DNA from: Neoasaia chiangmaiensis
GTDB taxonomy: Bacteria > Pseudomonadota > Alphaproteobacteria > Acetobacterales > Acetobacteraceae
Reading direction: 5' to 3'
Assembly (NCBI RefSeq): GCF_002005465.1
Contig: NZ_CP014691.1
Location: 1,116,001-1,180,000 of the forward strand
Length of the DNA: 64,000 nucleotides
The position numbers were made by a program, and so were the translations under genes. Positions 7,551 through 16,358 of this stretch are shown here, in pieces. The notes under the pieces are model-generated. The model was not told where the DNA came from and searched no databases. It saw only the letters and a program-made list of their open reading frames with translations. Numbering within the stretch: the first letter of the stretch is position 1; each line of letters begins with the position of its first letter.

Positions 7551-9011
7551 TCATTCTTCACATTGCCGTGCCCATTTTGCAGCGATCGGCAGGAGGACCA
7601 CGACCGCAGCGAACGCTGCCAGCGCAAGCAGGAACAAATCGCGCCACAGACCGACATATGCAGCAGCGCCGTGTCCCGGCGTGGCCGTCGCAATATTGGC
7701 GATCACACTGCCCACATACATCGCAAGAGCCCATACCAGATAGAGCGAACCCATCATGAAACCGCTCAGCCGCGCGGGCACGTAGCGCGCGATCACCGCC
7801 AACCCAAGCCCCATCGTCAGCAGTTCGGCAACGGAGGTGAATCCGTAGCCGACGACCATCACCCATGGCGATACCAGCCCGACCGCCGCGGCAGCGGCCC
7901 GCCACCAGATGAAGAAACCGATGACGACCAGCGAGAAGCCGATCGCCATCTTGTTCGCCAGAGACAGGTCCCGTCCACGCTGCCCCAAACGATCATACAG
8001 AAACGCCAGAACGGGGCTGGCCGCCATGATCCAGAGAGAATTGAGCGCCTGAAACTGACCGGCGCTCCAGTGGAAAAGCCGCATCGGACCAATGCGGAAA
8101 TCGCCGTCCACGGCACGCAGCGCAAAAAGTGTCAGGGATGTCTGCTGCTGCTGATAGAAAAGCGCGTAAACCATCGTCTCCAGACACAGCAGATAAGCCA
8201 GCCGCAAACCCGGCCGCTCCCTGCCCGGTATCCGCCGATAAAGCGCGATCCAGCCGATCGCGATGCCCGCCGCCGCCAGCCAGATGGAAAGTCGCGCCAA
8301 TGCAGCATTGCTAAGGATGACGATCGTCACGGCGACGCAGGCAAGTGCGCCGCCGCTCACGAGCGCGAGCGCGCGTCGGTTGACCGGCGCCAGATCGAGA
8401 TGTCCGCCGACCCCCTTCAGCCACGGTGCGCGCCATGCGTAATAGATCAGGCCCAGCACCAGCCCCAGCGCGCACGCCATGAATGCCGCACCCGGTCCGT
8501 AGCGATCCTGAAGCCACGGCGTCAGCAGCATCGACACAGTCGATCCTACGTTGACGGACATGTAATAGATGGTGAAGGCGGCATCGACTTCCGCGTCGTC
8601 GCCTTCGTAAATGCGCCGGACGAGGTTGCCCGCATTGGGCTTGAACAGGCCGTTACCGGTCGCAATCACGGCCATCGCCAGATAGAGCAGTGTTCTGCTC
8701 TGATCCGCGATCCCCAACATCATGTAGCCCAGGGCCAGTGCGACGGCGCCACCGACCATCGACCGTCGAGAGCCGAGCAGCCGGTCCCCCACCATGCCGC
8801 CCAACACCGGCGTGACATAGGTCATTGCCGAGAAGGCGCCGATCATCAGATTGGCATCGTAATCCTGCAAGCCCAGACGGGAGACGAGATAGATCGTCAG
8901 CACCGCCTGCATGCCGTAGAAGCCGAAGCGTTCCCACAATTCGATCGCCAGCACGACCGTGAAGGACTGTCGCCGCGTCGCGTTTCGGGCGGGCAGAGTG
9001 AGGGCAGTCAT
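7551..9011 (-). CDS. POT/PTR2 family proton-dependent oligopeptide transporter
   Basis: A 486-residue inner-membrane protein with about 14 hydrophobic segments, the usual bacterial POT length. The first helix carries ELWERFGFYGMQ, the ExxERFxYYG proton-coupling motif of the family (Glu, Glu and Arg conserved). GNGLFKPNAGNLV is the second diagnostic POT block, and FTIYYMSVNVGS follows it. Substrates would be di- and tripeptides. It is transcribed alone on the minus strand, with its own upstream region shared with the small membrane protein's 3' end. Family call is firm; the exact peptide range is not readable. Confidence 0.9.
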   Translation of the reverse strand: MTALTLPARNATRRQSFTVVLAIELWERFGFYGMQAVLTIYLVSRLGLQDYDANLMIGAFSAMTYVTPVLGGMVGDRLLGSRRSMVGGAVALALGYMMLGIADQSRTLLYLAMAVIATGNGLFKPNAGNLVRRIYEGDDAEVDAAFTIYYMSVNVGSTVSMLLTPWLQDRYGPGAAFMACALGLVLGLIYYAWRAPWLKGVGGHLDLAPVNRRALALVSGGALACVAVTIVILSNAALARLSIWLAAAGIAIGWIALYRRIPGRERPGLRLAYLLCLETMVYALFYQQQQTSLTLFALRAVDGDFRIGPMRLFHWSAGQFQALNSLWIMAASPVLAFLYDRLGQRGRDLSLANKMAIGFSLVVIGFFIWWRAAAAAVGLVSPWVMVVGYGFTSVAELLTMGLGLAVIARYVPARLSGFMMGSLYLVWALAMYVGSVIANIATATPGHGAAAYVGLWRDLFLLALAAFAAVVVLLPIAAKWARQCEE

Positions 9012-9071
9012 TAAAGTTTCGGCTCACAAACAACGGAGGGGAACATGCCCCTAGCATGTCCTCCCCGGCAT

Positions 9072-9221
9072 CTACAGCCCTGTCCAGACACCCGAAATCA
9101 ACATCGCCTGGTAACAGAGCACGATCAGCGCCGCGACGCTGATCATCGCGCAGACCACCCCGACCACCTCCCGCGTGAAAAACAGGCGCCAGCGCGCCAC
9201 ACGTCGGGACGATGTCGGCAC
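9072..9221 (-). CDS. Small single-pass membrane protein coupled to CbpA-like gene
   Basis: A 49-residue protein: a basic head (about eight Arg/Lys in the first 20 residues) and one long hydrophobic segment (about 22-44) with a polar tail. The GTG start at 9219-9221 is preceded by AGGAGG, which lies inside the last codons of the J-protein gene; only one base separates the upstream TAA from this GTG, so translation is almost certainly coupled. No family recognised. It may anchor or be a partner of the J-protein, which is inference from coupling alone. Confidence 0.6.
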   Translation of the reverse strand: MPTSSRRVARWRLFFTREVVGVVCAMISVAALIVLCYQAMLISGVWTGL

Positions 9222-9222
9222 G

Positions 9223-10158
9223 TTATGCCTCCTGCGCGGTGGCATCCGCGTGCTGTTTGGCCAGAAATTCTTCCAGCGCCGGATCAACCTTGCCGATCTC
9301 GACCCGTAGCGTCACATACAGATCACCGGCCTTGTGCTGCCCATGTTCGGCCACGCCGCGACCGCCCAGACGCAGAACCGTCCCGCTGTCGGAGTGGCGC
9401 GGCACCTTCATCGTGACCGGCCCCTTCGGCGTGGGCACGGTGAGCTTGCCACCGAGGATCGCCGTCCGGAAGCCGACCGGCACCGTCGCGCGAAGGTTAC
9501 GCCCCTCACGCGTGTACATCGAACTGGGCGAAACCTGGATCGTAATCAAGGCATCCCCCGCCGGCCCGGCCTCACCACTCGCCGACTGGCGGCCCGGCGC
9601 GCCCTTGCCCGCCAGTCGCAGGCTCTGCCCGTCTTCGATGCCTGCCGGAATCCTGACTTCGACCGAACCCGCCTCGGGCAGCGTCACGCGTGTCGTCGTG
9701 CCCAGAACGGAATCCTCGAAAGACACGGTCAGGGAATACGAACGGTCCGCCCCACGTGCGGGACGTCGCCGACCGGCCGTACCGCCCGGATGGAAGTCAC
9801 CGCTGAAACCGCCCCCGCCGAACATATCGGAGAAGAACGCGCCCAGATCCTCCTGCGAGAATTCGGCGCCGCCATGTCCGCCGAACCCGCCCGGTCCACC
9901 GCGAAAGCCGCCGCCCGGACCGAAAGGTCCGCGCTCGTTGCCCTCCGCATCGATCTCGCCGCGGTCGAAACGCGCGCGCTTCTCCTTGTCGCCAAGAAGA
10001 TTATAGGCCGAACTGACCGCCTTGAACTTCTCTTCCGCGCTCTTGTTATTCGGATTGTGATCGGGGTGATATTGTTTTGCCAGTTTGCGATACGCGCTGC
10101 GAATTTCCTTGTCGCTTGCGCCGCGCGCCAAACCGAGCGCCGCATAAGGATCGCTCAC
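9223..10158 (-). CDS. CbpA-type J-domain protein (DnaJ C-terminal domain, no zinc finger)
   Basis: A 311-residue cytoplasmic DnaK co-chaperone. The J domain is at about residues 3-70 with the invariant HPD in KQYHPDHNPNN. A Gly/Phe-rich stretch (about 78-120) follows, then the two beta-sandwich domains of the DnaJ C-terminus with VEVRIPAGIEDG and GDLYVTLRVEIG. There are no CxxCxGxG zinc repeats, so it is CbpA/DjlB-like rather than DnaJ proper. The next gene downstream is the 49-residue membrane protein, one base away. No heat-shock promoter was assessed. Confidence 0.88.
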   Translation of the reverse strand: MSDPYAALGLARGASDKEIRSAYRKLAKQYHPDHNPNNKSAEEKFKAVSSAYNLLGDKEKRARFDRGEIDAEGNERGPFGPGGGFRGGPGGFGGHGGAEFSQEDLGAFFSDMFGGGGFSGDFHPGGTAGRRRPARGADRSYSLTVSFEDSVLGTTTRVTLPEAGSVEVRIPAGIEDGQSLRLAGKGAPGRQSASGEAGPAGDALITIQVSPSSMYTREGRNLRATVPVGFRTAILGGKLTVPTPKGPVTMKVPRHSDSGTVLRLGGRGVAEHGQHKAGDLYVTLRVEIGKVDPALEEFLAKQHADATAQEA

Positions 10159-10241
10159 GCCATCGTCTCCTTCATTCTGGTATCAGGATAATTCATCATG
10201 CCGCCTTATGTCGTAAGGGAAGGCAATCGAATCAAGCGTCT

Positions 10242-11774
10242 TCACCGAGAGAAAGCTTTGGCCAGAATGCTTTGTTTGGCCGCATCGATCGGCAGATTGG
10301 TATCGCGCAGGGCCTGCCCCTGCCAGCCGGCACCCATCGCCACGTAGAGATCGACCGCGTCGCGCAGACGCGCCGTCCGGGCTACGGCTTCCCGATCCTG
10401 CGCGCCCAGCATCGTACGTTGCGTCGTCAGAACATTAAGATAATCCGTCAGACCGGCAGCATACAGACGCCGCGCCCGATCCGCAGCCTGCTCGCTCTCG
10501 ATCGAGGCGCGATGGAGTTCCTGCACGAAATTGTCGTCGTCCTGCCATGCCGTCATGGAGTCCTCGACTTCCTTGAAGGCCTTCAGGATAGTGCGCCGAT
10601 AGTTCAGGCGGCTTGCTTCGGCATGGGCGCGGGCCTCCACGACCTGCGACGTGAACCGCCCGCCATGCATGACCGGCAGGGAGGCCAGCATCATGAAGGA
10701 CCAGCTCATCGCACCGACCTGAAACGCCTGATACAGCGCCGACGCGTTCGGATTGAAATTCAGCGGGATCGTGAAATGCGGATAAAGCTGCGCGACCGCC
10801 ACGCCGATACGCGCCGTGTCCTCGGCATACATCCGCTCCGCCTGCCGAATATCCGGTCGGTTCGCCACGACGATCGACGGTAGCGCCGAAGGAAAGCGCG
10901 GCATATCCGGCAGGATCACCCCGCCATGCGGATCGGCCGGAACCCGCTCCAGCTCCTGCTCGAGATCGCCGGGCATATCGCCAAGCAGGACACCGATCGT
11001 ATGCGCGATCTTGTTCAGCTGCGTATGCAGGGGCTCCAGTGTCGCTTTCTCGCTGTCGCGCTCGGCCAGCGCCTGCGCCGTCTGTAGCGTGTTGCCGACG
11101 CCTTCCAGATAGAGCTTCTGCGTCAGGTCGACTTCATTCTGCGCATTCCGCACATTGGCTTCGGCAATGGCAAGGCGAAGCTGCGTGCCACGCAGGGCCA
11201 TGTAATCGCCCGCCAGTTCCGACAGCAACGTCACCAGGGTCGCGCGACGTGCCTCGATGGTCGCGTCGATACCGCGTTCCGTCGCCTCCACCTCACGACG
11301 GATGCGCCCAAAGGCATCGATTTCCCAACTCGCGCGCGCACCATAGGTCAGGATCGACGCTTCCGGCCGGTTTGCCGGGTTACCGGGGCGCAGCGGCCAG
11401 TTATCGACATTGATGGAGTAACGCCCGTCACCACCGCCGGCATTGACATCCAGCTGCGGGTACCAGGCCGAAGCCGCTTCCTCGCGCGTTGCGCGCTCGG
11501 CGATGATGTGCTGGTCGGCGATCAACAGATCATAGTTACCCTTGAGCGCCAGCGTCACGAGCCGGTTCAGCAATGGATCGTGAAACTGCCCCCACCACTC
11601 TTTCATCTCCGCTTCGGTGCGCTCGATCTCGGCCGCCGTCGCCGGGTGCGGCGTCTCGGCGAAGGCGTCCGGCAGTTTCATGCGATCGGGCGTGTAGTTG
11701 GGCCCGACCGTGCATCCCGCAAGCAGGCTGGCGCTCGCCAGCAGCGCCAGAGCGCGTTTTCCGAATCCGCCCAT
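10242..11774 (-). CDS. NodT/OprM family outer-membrane efflux lipoprotein
   Basis: A 510-residue TolC-like channel that should complete a tripartite efflux pump. The lipobox SLLAGC is at residues 16-21, then TVGPNYTPD, which is the usual mature start in the NodT family. Repeated coiled-coil helices carry the family's LVTLLSELAGDYMALRGTQ and RADRARRLYAAGLTDYLNVLTTQR blocks. It is the last gene of a three-gene operon, one base after the HlyD-type adaptor and following the DUF1656 protein. The inner-membrane FUSC partner that normally belongs to this set is not adjacent. Confidence 0.9.
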   Translation of the reverse strand: MGGFGKRALALLASASLLAGCTVGPNYTPDRMKLPDAFAETPHPATAAEIERTEAEMKEWWGQFHDPLLNRLVTLALKGNYDLLIADQHIIAERATREEAASAWYPQLDVNAGGGDGRYSINVDNWPLRPGNPANRPEASILTYGARASWEIDAFGRIRREVEATERGIDATIEARRATLVTLLSELAGDYMALRGTQLRLAIAEANVRNAQNEVDLTQKLYLEGVGNTLQTAQALAERDSEKATLEPLHTQLNKIAHTIGVLLGDMPGDLEQELERVPADPHGGVILPDMPRFPSALPSIVVANRPDIRQAERMYAEDTARIGVAVAQLYPHFTIPLNFNPNASALYQAFQVGAMSWSFMMLASLPVMHGGRFTSQVVEARAHAEASRLNYRRTILKAFKEVEDSMTAWQDDDNFVQELHRASIESEQAADRARRLYAAGLTDYLNVLTTQRTMLGAQDREAVARTARLRDAVDLYVAMGAGWQGQALRDTNLPIDAAKQSILAKAFSR

Positions 11775-11775
11775 A

Positions 11776-12687
11776 TCAGAGATGATCTTGCAGCCAGGAC
11801 GTCAGCTTGCCGCGCTGCCCACGTGGCGGCGTGCCGACCGTCACCGTGCACGTCATGCCAGCAGCCAGAATGACTTCCGGCGGCACGCGATCGAGATGGA
11901 TACGCACGGGAATACGCTGCGCCAGACGAACCCAGGTAAAGATCGGATTGACATCCTGCAGGCCCAGCCTGTCCCCCACGCCGTTCTGGTCGTTGATACC
12001 GCGCGCGATGGATACGACATGCGCCGGAATGATCTCCCGGTATCCCATCAGCTTGACGCGCGCCACGTCGCCGACATGGATGCCCCACATCTTCGTTTCT
12101 TCGAAGTAGCCGTTGATCCAGTAGCTGTTGGCATCGATCACCGCCATGCGTGACTCGCCGGCATGCGCATAATCGCCGACGCGCAGGTTAAGGTTGGTGA
12201 CATAACCATCCACCGGTGAATAGACGATCGAACGTTGCAGGTTCAGCCGCGCCGTATCCAGCGCCGCCTTGGCGGCATTCACCGCATCGACCTGTGTTTC
12301 CACATTCGAGTTGTAGATTTCCTGCTCTTCCGCCGAGACGATACCGTTCAGTCCCATGCGACGCTTCGCATCATTCCGGCGGAGCTTGAGATCCTCCTCC
12401 ACACTCGCCAGCCGCGCTTCCGACTCCCGGATGGCCAGGCGAAAGCGCATCGGATCCAGAACGAAGAGCGGGTCGCCGCGATGAACGTAGTCGTTGTCAT
12501 GCACCGGCACGCTCACCACCGTGCCCGACACTTCCGGCGCAGCATCCACGACATAGACGCGAACGCGCCCGTCGCGCGTCCAGGGCGCAATCATGTAGGT
12601 TTCCCACAAGGTGAAACCAAGCAGGATCGCCACGCCCAGAACCGCCAGGGTGAGGATGATCCGAATAAGCGTACGAGTCAGGAGCAT
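11776..12687 (-). CDS. HlyD/AaeA-type efflux adaptor (membrane fusion protein)
   Basis: A 303-residue periplasmic adaptor with one N-terminal membrane helix (about 7-27). The barrel-sandwich halves are VSGTVVSVPVHDNDYVHRGD and YVTNLNLRVGDYA, flanking a short alpha-hairpin. The pattern and length are those of AaeA/EmrA-like adaptors for aromatic acid or hydrophobic drug efflux. It lies between the DUF1656 gene (63 bp upstream) and NodT (1 bp downstream), the order known from aaeXAB-type operons with FUSC pumps. The pumped compound cannot be read. Confidence 0.9.
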   Translation of the reverse strand: MLLTRTLIRIILTLAVLGVAILLGFTLWETYMIAPWTRDGRVRVYVVDAAPEVSGTVVSVPVHDNDYVHRGDPLFVLDPMRFRLAIRESEARLASVEEDLKLRRNDAKRRMGLNGIVSAEEQEIYNSNVETQVDAVNAAKAALDTARLNLQRSIVYSPVDGYVTNLNLRVGDYAHAGESRMAVIDANSYWINGYFEETKMWGIHVGDVARVKLMGYREIIPAHVVSIARGINDQNGVGDRLGLQDVNPIFTWVRLAQRIPVRIHLDRVPPEVILAAGMTCTVTVGTPPRGQRGKLTSWLQDHL

Positions 12688-12750
12688 GCTTGAATTCTCC
12701 CTCCTGAAAGCAGTGGAAGAACAATCGATGCTGTCATAACGCGCCCGATA

Positions 12751-12945
12751 TCAGACATAGAGGATCATCAAGCAGAGAACGCTGACATAAAGCGCCACTT
12801 CGAAAAGCGCGACATGCCAGAACCATTCGATCGCGCCCGTGCGCCACAGCACGAATCGCAGAAGCAGGGTCACGGGAATGGCCAGAACGGCATAAACCGC
12901 GATCGGCGCAACAAAGACGCCGAAGAGGTTGAATTCCGCCAGCAT
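12751..12945 (-). CDS. DUF1656 (AaeX/YtcA-like) small inner-membrane protein
   Basis: A 64-residue protein with two membrane segments, starting MLAEFNLFGVFVAP, the characteristic DUF1656 head, and ending in VLCLMILYV. DUF1656 proteins are almost always encoded with an HlyD adaptor and a FUSC pump; here the adaptor and a NodT channel follow, but no FUSC gene does. The ATG at 12943-12945 gives the usual family length; an upstream extension to 13017 reads as non-coding. It is the first gene of the operon. Confidence 0.8.
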   Translation of the reverse strand: MLAEFNLFGVFVAPIAVYAVLAIPVTLLLRFVLWRTGAIEWFWHVALFEVALYVSVLCLMILYV

Positions 12946-13059
12946 CAGCGCGCCATCTGCAGGGAAATAATGGAGACGGTTATAGCGGAAAGCCGTCGAC
13001 CGATTCGGTCGCCACAATCTTCATGCGAAGAACAGGCAGCAACCGCTCGATCTCGATGC

Positions 13060-13085
13060 GTATCGGCATTGTTATGGATACCGAT
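13060..13085. promoter_or_regulatory. Candidate dyad upstream of the DUF1656-HlyD-NodT operon
   Basis: GTATC (13060-13064) pairs with GATAC (13077-13081), and the overlapping ATCGG (13062-13066) with CCGAT (13081-13085). Such interrupted dyads are typical of LysR-type operators, which control aaeXAB-like pumps elsewhere, but no LysR gene is nearby. The dyad is short and could be chance. Confidence 0.2.
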
Positions 13086-13236
13086 GTCCACGCGGGGATT
13101 GGCGCACATACCCTTTCCGGTTCATCTCGACGTCAGCGAACCACGACGCCGACTGACCGGAACTGTCATAAATCAAGCGGCGTGCCGTGACCAGCCATGG
13201 AACGCACGCCAATTAAAGTGATTTTTAAAGTATAGC

Positions 13237-13668
13237 TTACCGGCGCATGAAAATATTGCGAAGTCCGCCCGCCGCCTTGCGACCGGTGAAACGACCGATC
13301 GGCCCGAACAGAATGCCGGTCAGCGTCGAGATGGCAACCGCCTGCTTGAATTCAATGAACTTCCGGTCGCGTCGCACCTTCGCTTCGAACTCGACAGGAT
13401 CGGCCACGCGTCGCGTTCCCAGCAGCCCGAAGATAATCACGAAAAGCAGATCGAGGCCCAGAACACTACACGCCGAACCAAGGGCGTTGAAATGCAACAC
13501 ATCCAGGGCAAACGCCCACAGAACGCCATGGACGGAAACCAGCGCGAACAGTCCGAAAACGGCAGCAATCAGGAAGTAGGCGACACGTCTTGCGATACGC
13601 GTTGCCTGGCGCTTCATGACCAGACCCTGCGCCTGCAGTGCTTCCTGGCCGAGATCGATGACCTTCAT
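13237..13668 (-). CDS. YqjE/phage-holin-like small membrane protein
   Basis: A 143-residue protein with two strong membrane segments (about 29-55 and 65-84), a basic charged stretch and a third weak hydrophobic segment (about 113-128). The layout resembles the phage-holin superfamily III / YqjE proteins that accompany ElaB/YqjD (DUF883) genes, and a DUF883 gene does lie upstream on the same strand (162 bp away). In E. coli the yqjD-yqjE pair is a stress-induced envelope module; an equivalent role here is inference. Confidence 0.55.
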   Translation of the reverse strand: MKVIDLGQEALQAQGLVMKRQATRIARRVAYFLIAAVFGLFALVSVHGVLWAFALDVLHFNALGSACSVLGLDLLFVIIFGLLGTRRVADPVEFEAKVRRDRKFIEFKQAVAISTLTGILFGPIGRFTGRKAAGGLRNIFMRR

Positions 13669-13829
13669 GGGATGTCGTTTGCCTTTTCATTGTGGCCGGC
13701 CGGTCACAATGCATCGAAATGCGATGAAACCCGTTCGAAACGATTGTTCCATCGCATTTTCAAGTGTCGTGAACGGGGTCGGGGCCCTGATGTCGTTTTA
13801 TCCGGGCCGCATACTAAACGGAAAAGGAC

Positions 13830-14105
13830 CTATTTGGACAGACGGCCCGCAATAAAGCCGATCACGCTCGAAATCAGGATCGCCGCGATCGGCTGCGCCC
13901 GAACGCGGGTCGTCACATTGCTCACCTGATGGTCGCGCAGCTCCCGCGCGCTGGCGACCGCATGGTCGGCGCGGTCCGCTGCTTCCAGGAGGGCCGGATT
14001 GATGCGCTCGGTCAGCAGTTGCTCCAGCTGCGCTTTCAGGCTGTCGAGCTGTTCCTGCGTCGTCTTCGATGCGCTATCCACCGTCTTCCTGATTTCGTGA
14101 CCCAT
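13830..14105 (-). CDS. DUF883 (ElaB/YqjD-like) tail-anchored protein
   Basis: A 91-residue protein: an amphipathic helical N-terminal half (about 1-50, rich in Gln, Glu, Lys), a second helix VASARELRDHQ, and a C-terminal membrane anchor beginning RAQPIAAILISSVIGFIAG. The QP-x-AxxxxxxxGFxxG ending is the hallmark of DUF883 proteins, which in E. coli associate with ribosomes at the inner membrane. Divergent from the PotA-like gene at 14183 with only 77 bp between, so promoters overlap. Confidence 0.8.
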   Translation of the reverse strand: MGHEIRKTVDSASKTTQEQLDSLKAQLEQLLTERINPALLEAADRADHAVASARELRDHQVSNVTTRVRAQPIAAILISSVIGFIAGRLSK

Positions 14106-14182
14106 TTTATCTGTCTCCTGTTCGCGGAAATACCCGCATTGACATACGAACGGTTCAACGTCGCATCGACCATCGAGGTTTC

Positions 14183-15280
14183 ATGTCCGTAACGCCGCTG
14201 CTTTCCCTGGACGACGTTCTCCCGACGAGCCACGGCCCTGGCTGCACGCTGCGGGTGCCCCCCGGCGCGCCCGTCGCGCTTTTCGGCACGGACGCCCGGC
14301 TGTTGTCCCGCCTGCTGGACATGGTCGCGGGGCATGCCACACCCCTGCGCGGCCGCATCGTTCTCGATGGTGACGATATCACCCACCGCAGGCCGGAGGA
14401 CCGTCCGATCGGCCTCGTCAGCGCACGCGATCCGCTGTTCGATCATCTGAACGTGCGCGCCAACGTCGCTTTCCCCCTGCGGGCACGTCGCGCCGCACCA
14501 TCGGACATCGCGGCCACGACGGCGCGAACGCTGGCGCTGACGGGTCTCGACGCTCTCGCCGAAAAATCTCCCCGCGACCTCTCGCCCGAAGAAGCCTTCC
14601 GCGTCCGCCTGGCGCGTGTGCTGGCCTATGCCCCGCGCCTCCTGCTTTTCGACAACCCGCTGGAGAAACTGAACGGCGCCGCCGCGCGACGTATCGTCAC
14701 GCTCCTCGCCACGCTCGGCCGCGCACTGAAACTCACGATGGTCTGCGCCGTCACCCAGCGCGCGGAAGCATTGCGCCTCGGCGATCGCATCGCCGTCATG
14801 GACGCCGCCACCGTGCTGCAATGCGACCGGGCGGCAACCCTGCTCGACCGCCCGGAAGATGACCGCGTCGCCCTGCTTTTCGGCGAGGCGAACGTCCTGC
14901 CGGGTCGTGTTCTCGACGTCACGGACGATATCGCCGAAATCCGCCTGGCCAATGGCGCACATGTGGAAGCCATCGCCACCGACGGACTGGAAAACGACGC
15001 ATTATGCACCGTCTGCATCCGTCCGGACCGGATCGCGCCGCATTTCGGCACGACGATTCTGGGCGGGGATGACGAACACCCCCTGATCGGAACGTTACAG
15101 GACATCACCCATCTCGGCGATCACATGCGCTTCAAGCTGCGCCTGGAAGATGGCGCGGAAATCGAACTCCGTCGACCGCCGATGCAGAACCTGCGCGGGG
15201 TCGCCATCGGCACCAGAGCGCAATTGGCCTGGCCGGCGGGACAAGCAACAGCCTTTCCGTTGAGGGAAGATTCATACTAG
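14183..15280 (+). CDS. PotA-like ABC ATPase homologue with all catalytic motifs degenerate
   Basis: A 365-residue protein with the length and order of PotA-type importer ATPases: nucleotide-binding domain (about 1-235) and C-terminal TOBE-like domain (about 240-360, with CIRPDRIA). Every active-site motif is altered. Walker A reads GTDARLLSR instead of GxxGxGKS/T. The Q-loop region is VSARDPLFDHL instead of VFQxxALFPHM. The signature is LSPEEAFRVRLARVL instead of LSGGQxQRVAxARAL. Walker B is LLLFDNPL instead of LLLDEPL. The H-loop is AVTQRAEAL instead of VTHDxxEAL. Flanking framework residues remain, so the fold is kept while ATP hydrolysis is very unlikely. It heads a three-gene cluster with a solute-binding-like and a short permease-like protein. 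Confidence 0.8.
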   Translation: MSVTPLLSLDDVLPTSHGPGCTLRVPPGAPVALFGTDARLLSRLLDMVAGHATPLRGRIVLDGDDITHRRPEDRPIGLVSARDPLFDHLNVRANVAFPLRARRAAPSDIAATTARTLALTGLDALAEKSPRDLSPEEAFRVRLARVLAYAPRLLLFDNPLEKLNGAAARRIVTLLATLGRALKLTMVCAVTQRAEALRLGDRIAVMDAATVLQCDRAATLLDRPEDDRVALLFGEANVLPGRVLDVTDDIAEIRLANGAHVEAIATDGLENDALCTVCIRPDRIAPHFGTTILGGDDEHPLIGTLQDITHLGDHMRFKLRLEDGAEIELRRPPMQNLRGVAIGTRAQLAWPAGQATAFPLREDSY

Positions 15281-15353
15281 GCTGTCATGCCGTTTCGCTT
15301 CATCCCCACCCCGCCCGACCGGAAAGCCATATCACCTGTTCGCCGCGCACGCC

Positions 15354-16358
15354 TTGATCTCTCGTATCGCACGCTCCGCATACGCACGCGCCGTGGCGAT
15401 CAACGTGCTTTCGCTCGCGGCGGCTTCGTTGAACCCGGCGGATGCCGCGCACACCCACCGCCATGCCCGGCCCGCCCATCATAACGCCTCCGCGACACGA
15501 TCGAATAACGGCCCCGTCGTCGCTGTCCTGCCCGGCGTTCTCGACGCCAACGCACTGGCCATGCCCGATCAGCCGTTCACCCTGCGAAGCTGGGACGGCA
15601 CGGTCGAAACCCTGCGCAAGCGCGCCTTGATACGCTCCCCCAGCTGGAGCGCCATCATGATCGACAACACCCTGCTGCAAAGCGCGTGTCGTGACGGTCT
15701 GGTGCAGATGCTGCCCGCGCCCTCCGCACCAAGCACGTCGCCGTCGCCCTGCGGCATCCCGGCCGGGCAGAACAGCATCGTGCTGGCCTGGGACCAGCGC
15801 CGCGCGACAGTCGCGCCGAACTGGGGCGACTTCTGGGACGTCGCCCGCCACCCCGGCAAACGCGGCCTGCGCCTCGATCCACGCTCCACCCTCGAAATCG
15901 CCCTGCTGGCGGACGGCGTGCCCGCCAGTGGCGTCTACGCCACCCTTTCGACCGCCGATGGCGTCGATCGCGCCTTCCGCAAACTCGACCAGCTGCGCCC
16001 CTACATCGTCTGGTGGCGGACGCCCGAGGACGCCGCGCGCATCATGGACAACGGCAGCGCCCTGATGACCAGCACACCCGCCGACGAACTCGCCGGCGCG
16101 GAACGCAAGTCCGGCTTCGCGGCACAGTGGCATCAGAGCCTGCGACAAAACCTGTCCTGGGCCGTCCCGCACAACGTGCCGGACGCGGACGCCCGTCGCG
16201 TGACAGGCATCCTGCGCGAGCAGAACCCGCATCATGACGATGCCCCGGACAACACGACGCCGGACAGCGGAAGCCTGACGATCGACGACGGCTTCTGGAC
16301 AAATCATCTCGACGATCTCGAAAGCCGGTTCCAGACCTGGTTCAACGCCAAACCATGA
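15354..16358 (+). CDS. PotD-like solute-binding protein homologue
   Basis: A secreted protein of 334 residues, roughly PotD length. A signal peptide ends near NPADA/AHT. The mature part has the periplasmic-binding-protein style of spermidine/putrescine systems, including NWGDFWDVARHPGKRGLR (a block recognisable in PotD proteins) and RLDPRSTLEIALLADG. It is followed with a four-base overlap by the permease-like gene, and preceded by the degenerate ATPase 73 bp upstream. The TTG start is weakly supported, with no clear ribosome site. Whether it still binds a ligand is unknown. Confidence 0.65.
   Translation: MISRIARSAYARAVAINVLSLAAASLNPADAAHTHRHARPAHHNASATRSNNGPVVAVLPGVLDANALAMPDQPFTLRSWDGTVETLRKRALIRSPSWSAIMIDNTLLQSACRDGLVQMLPAPSAPSTSPSPCGIPAGQNSIVLAWDQRRATVAPNWGDFWDVARHPGKRGLRLDPRSTLEIALLADGVPASGVYATLSTADGVDRAFRKLDQLRPYIVWWRTPEDAARIMDNGSALMTSTPADELAGAERKSGFAAQWHQSLRQNLSWAVPHNVPDADARRVTGILREQNPHHDDAPDNTTPDSGSLTIDDGFWTNHLDDLESRFQTWFNAKP

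Noticed and set aside
7563-9014. 483-codon plus-strand frame opposite the POT transporter
   Set aside because: Composition is His/Gln/Arg-rich with no hydrophobic segments or motifs; it mirrors the transporter gene exactly and is a shadow.
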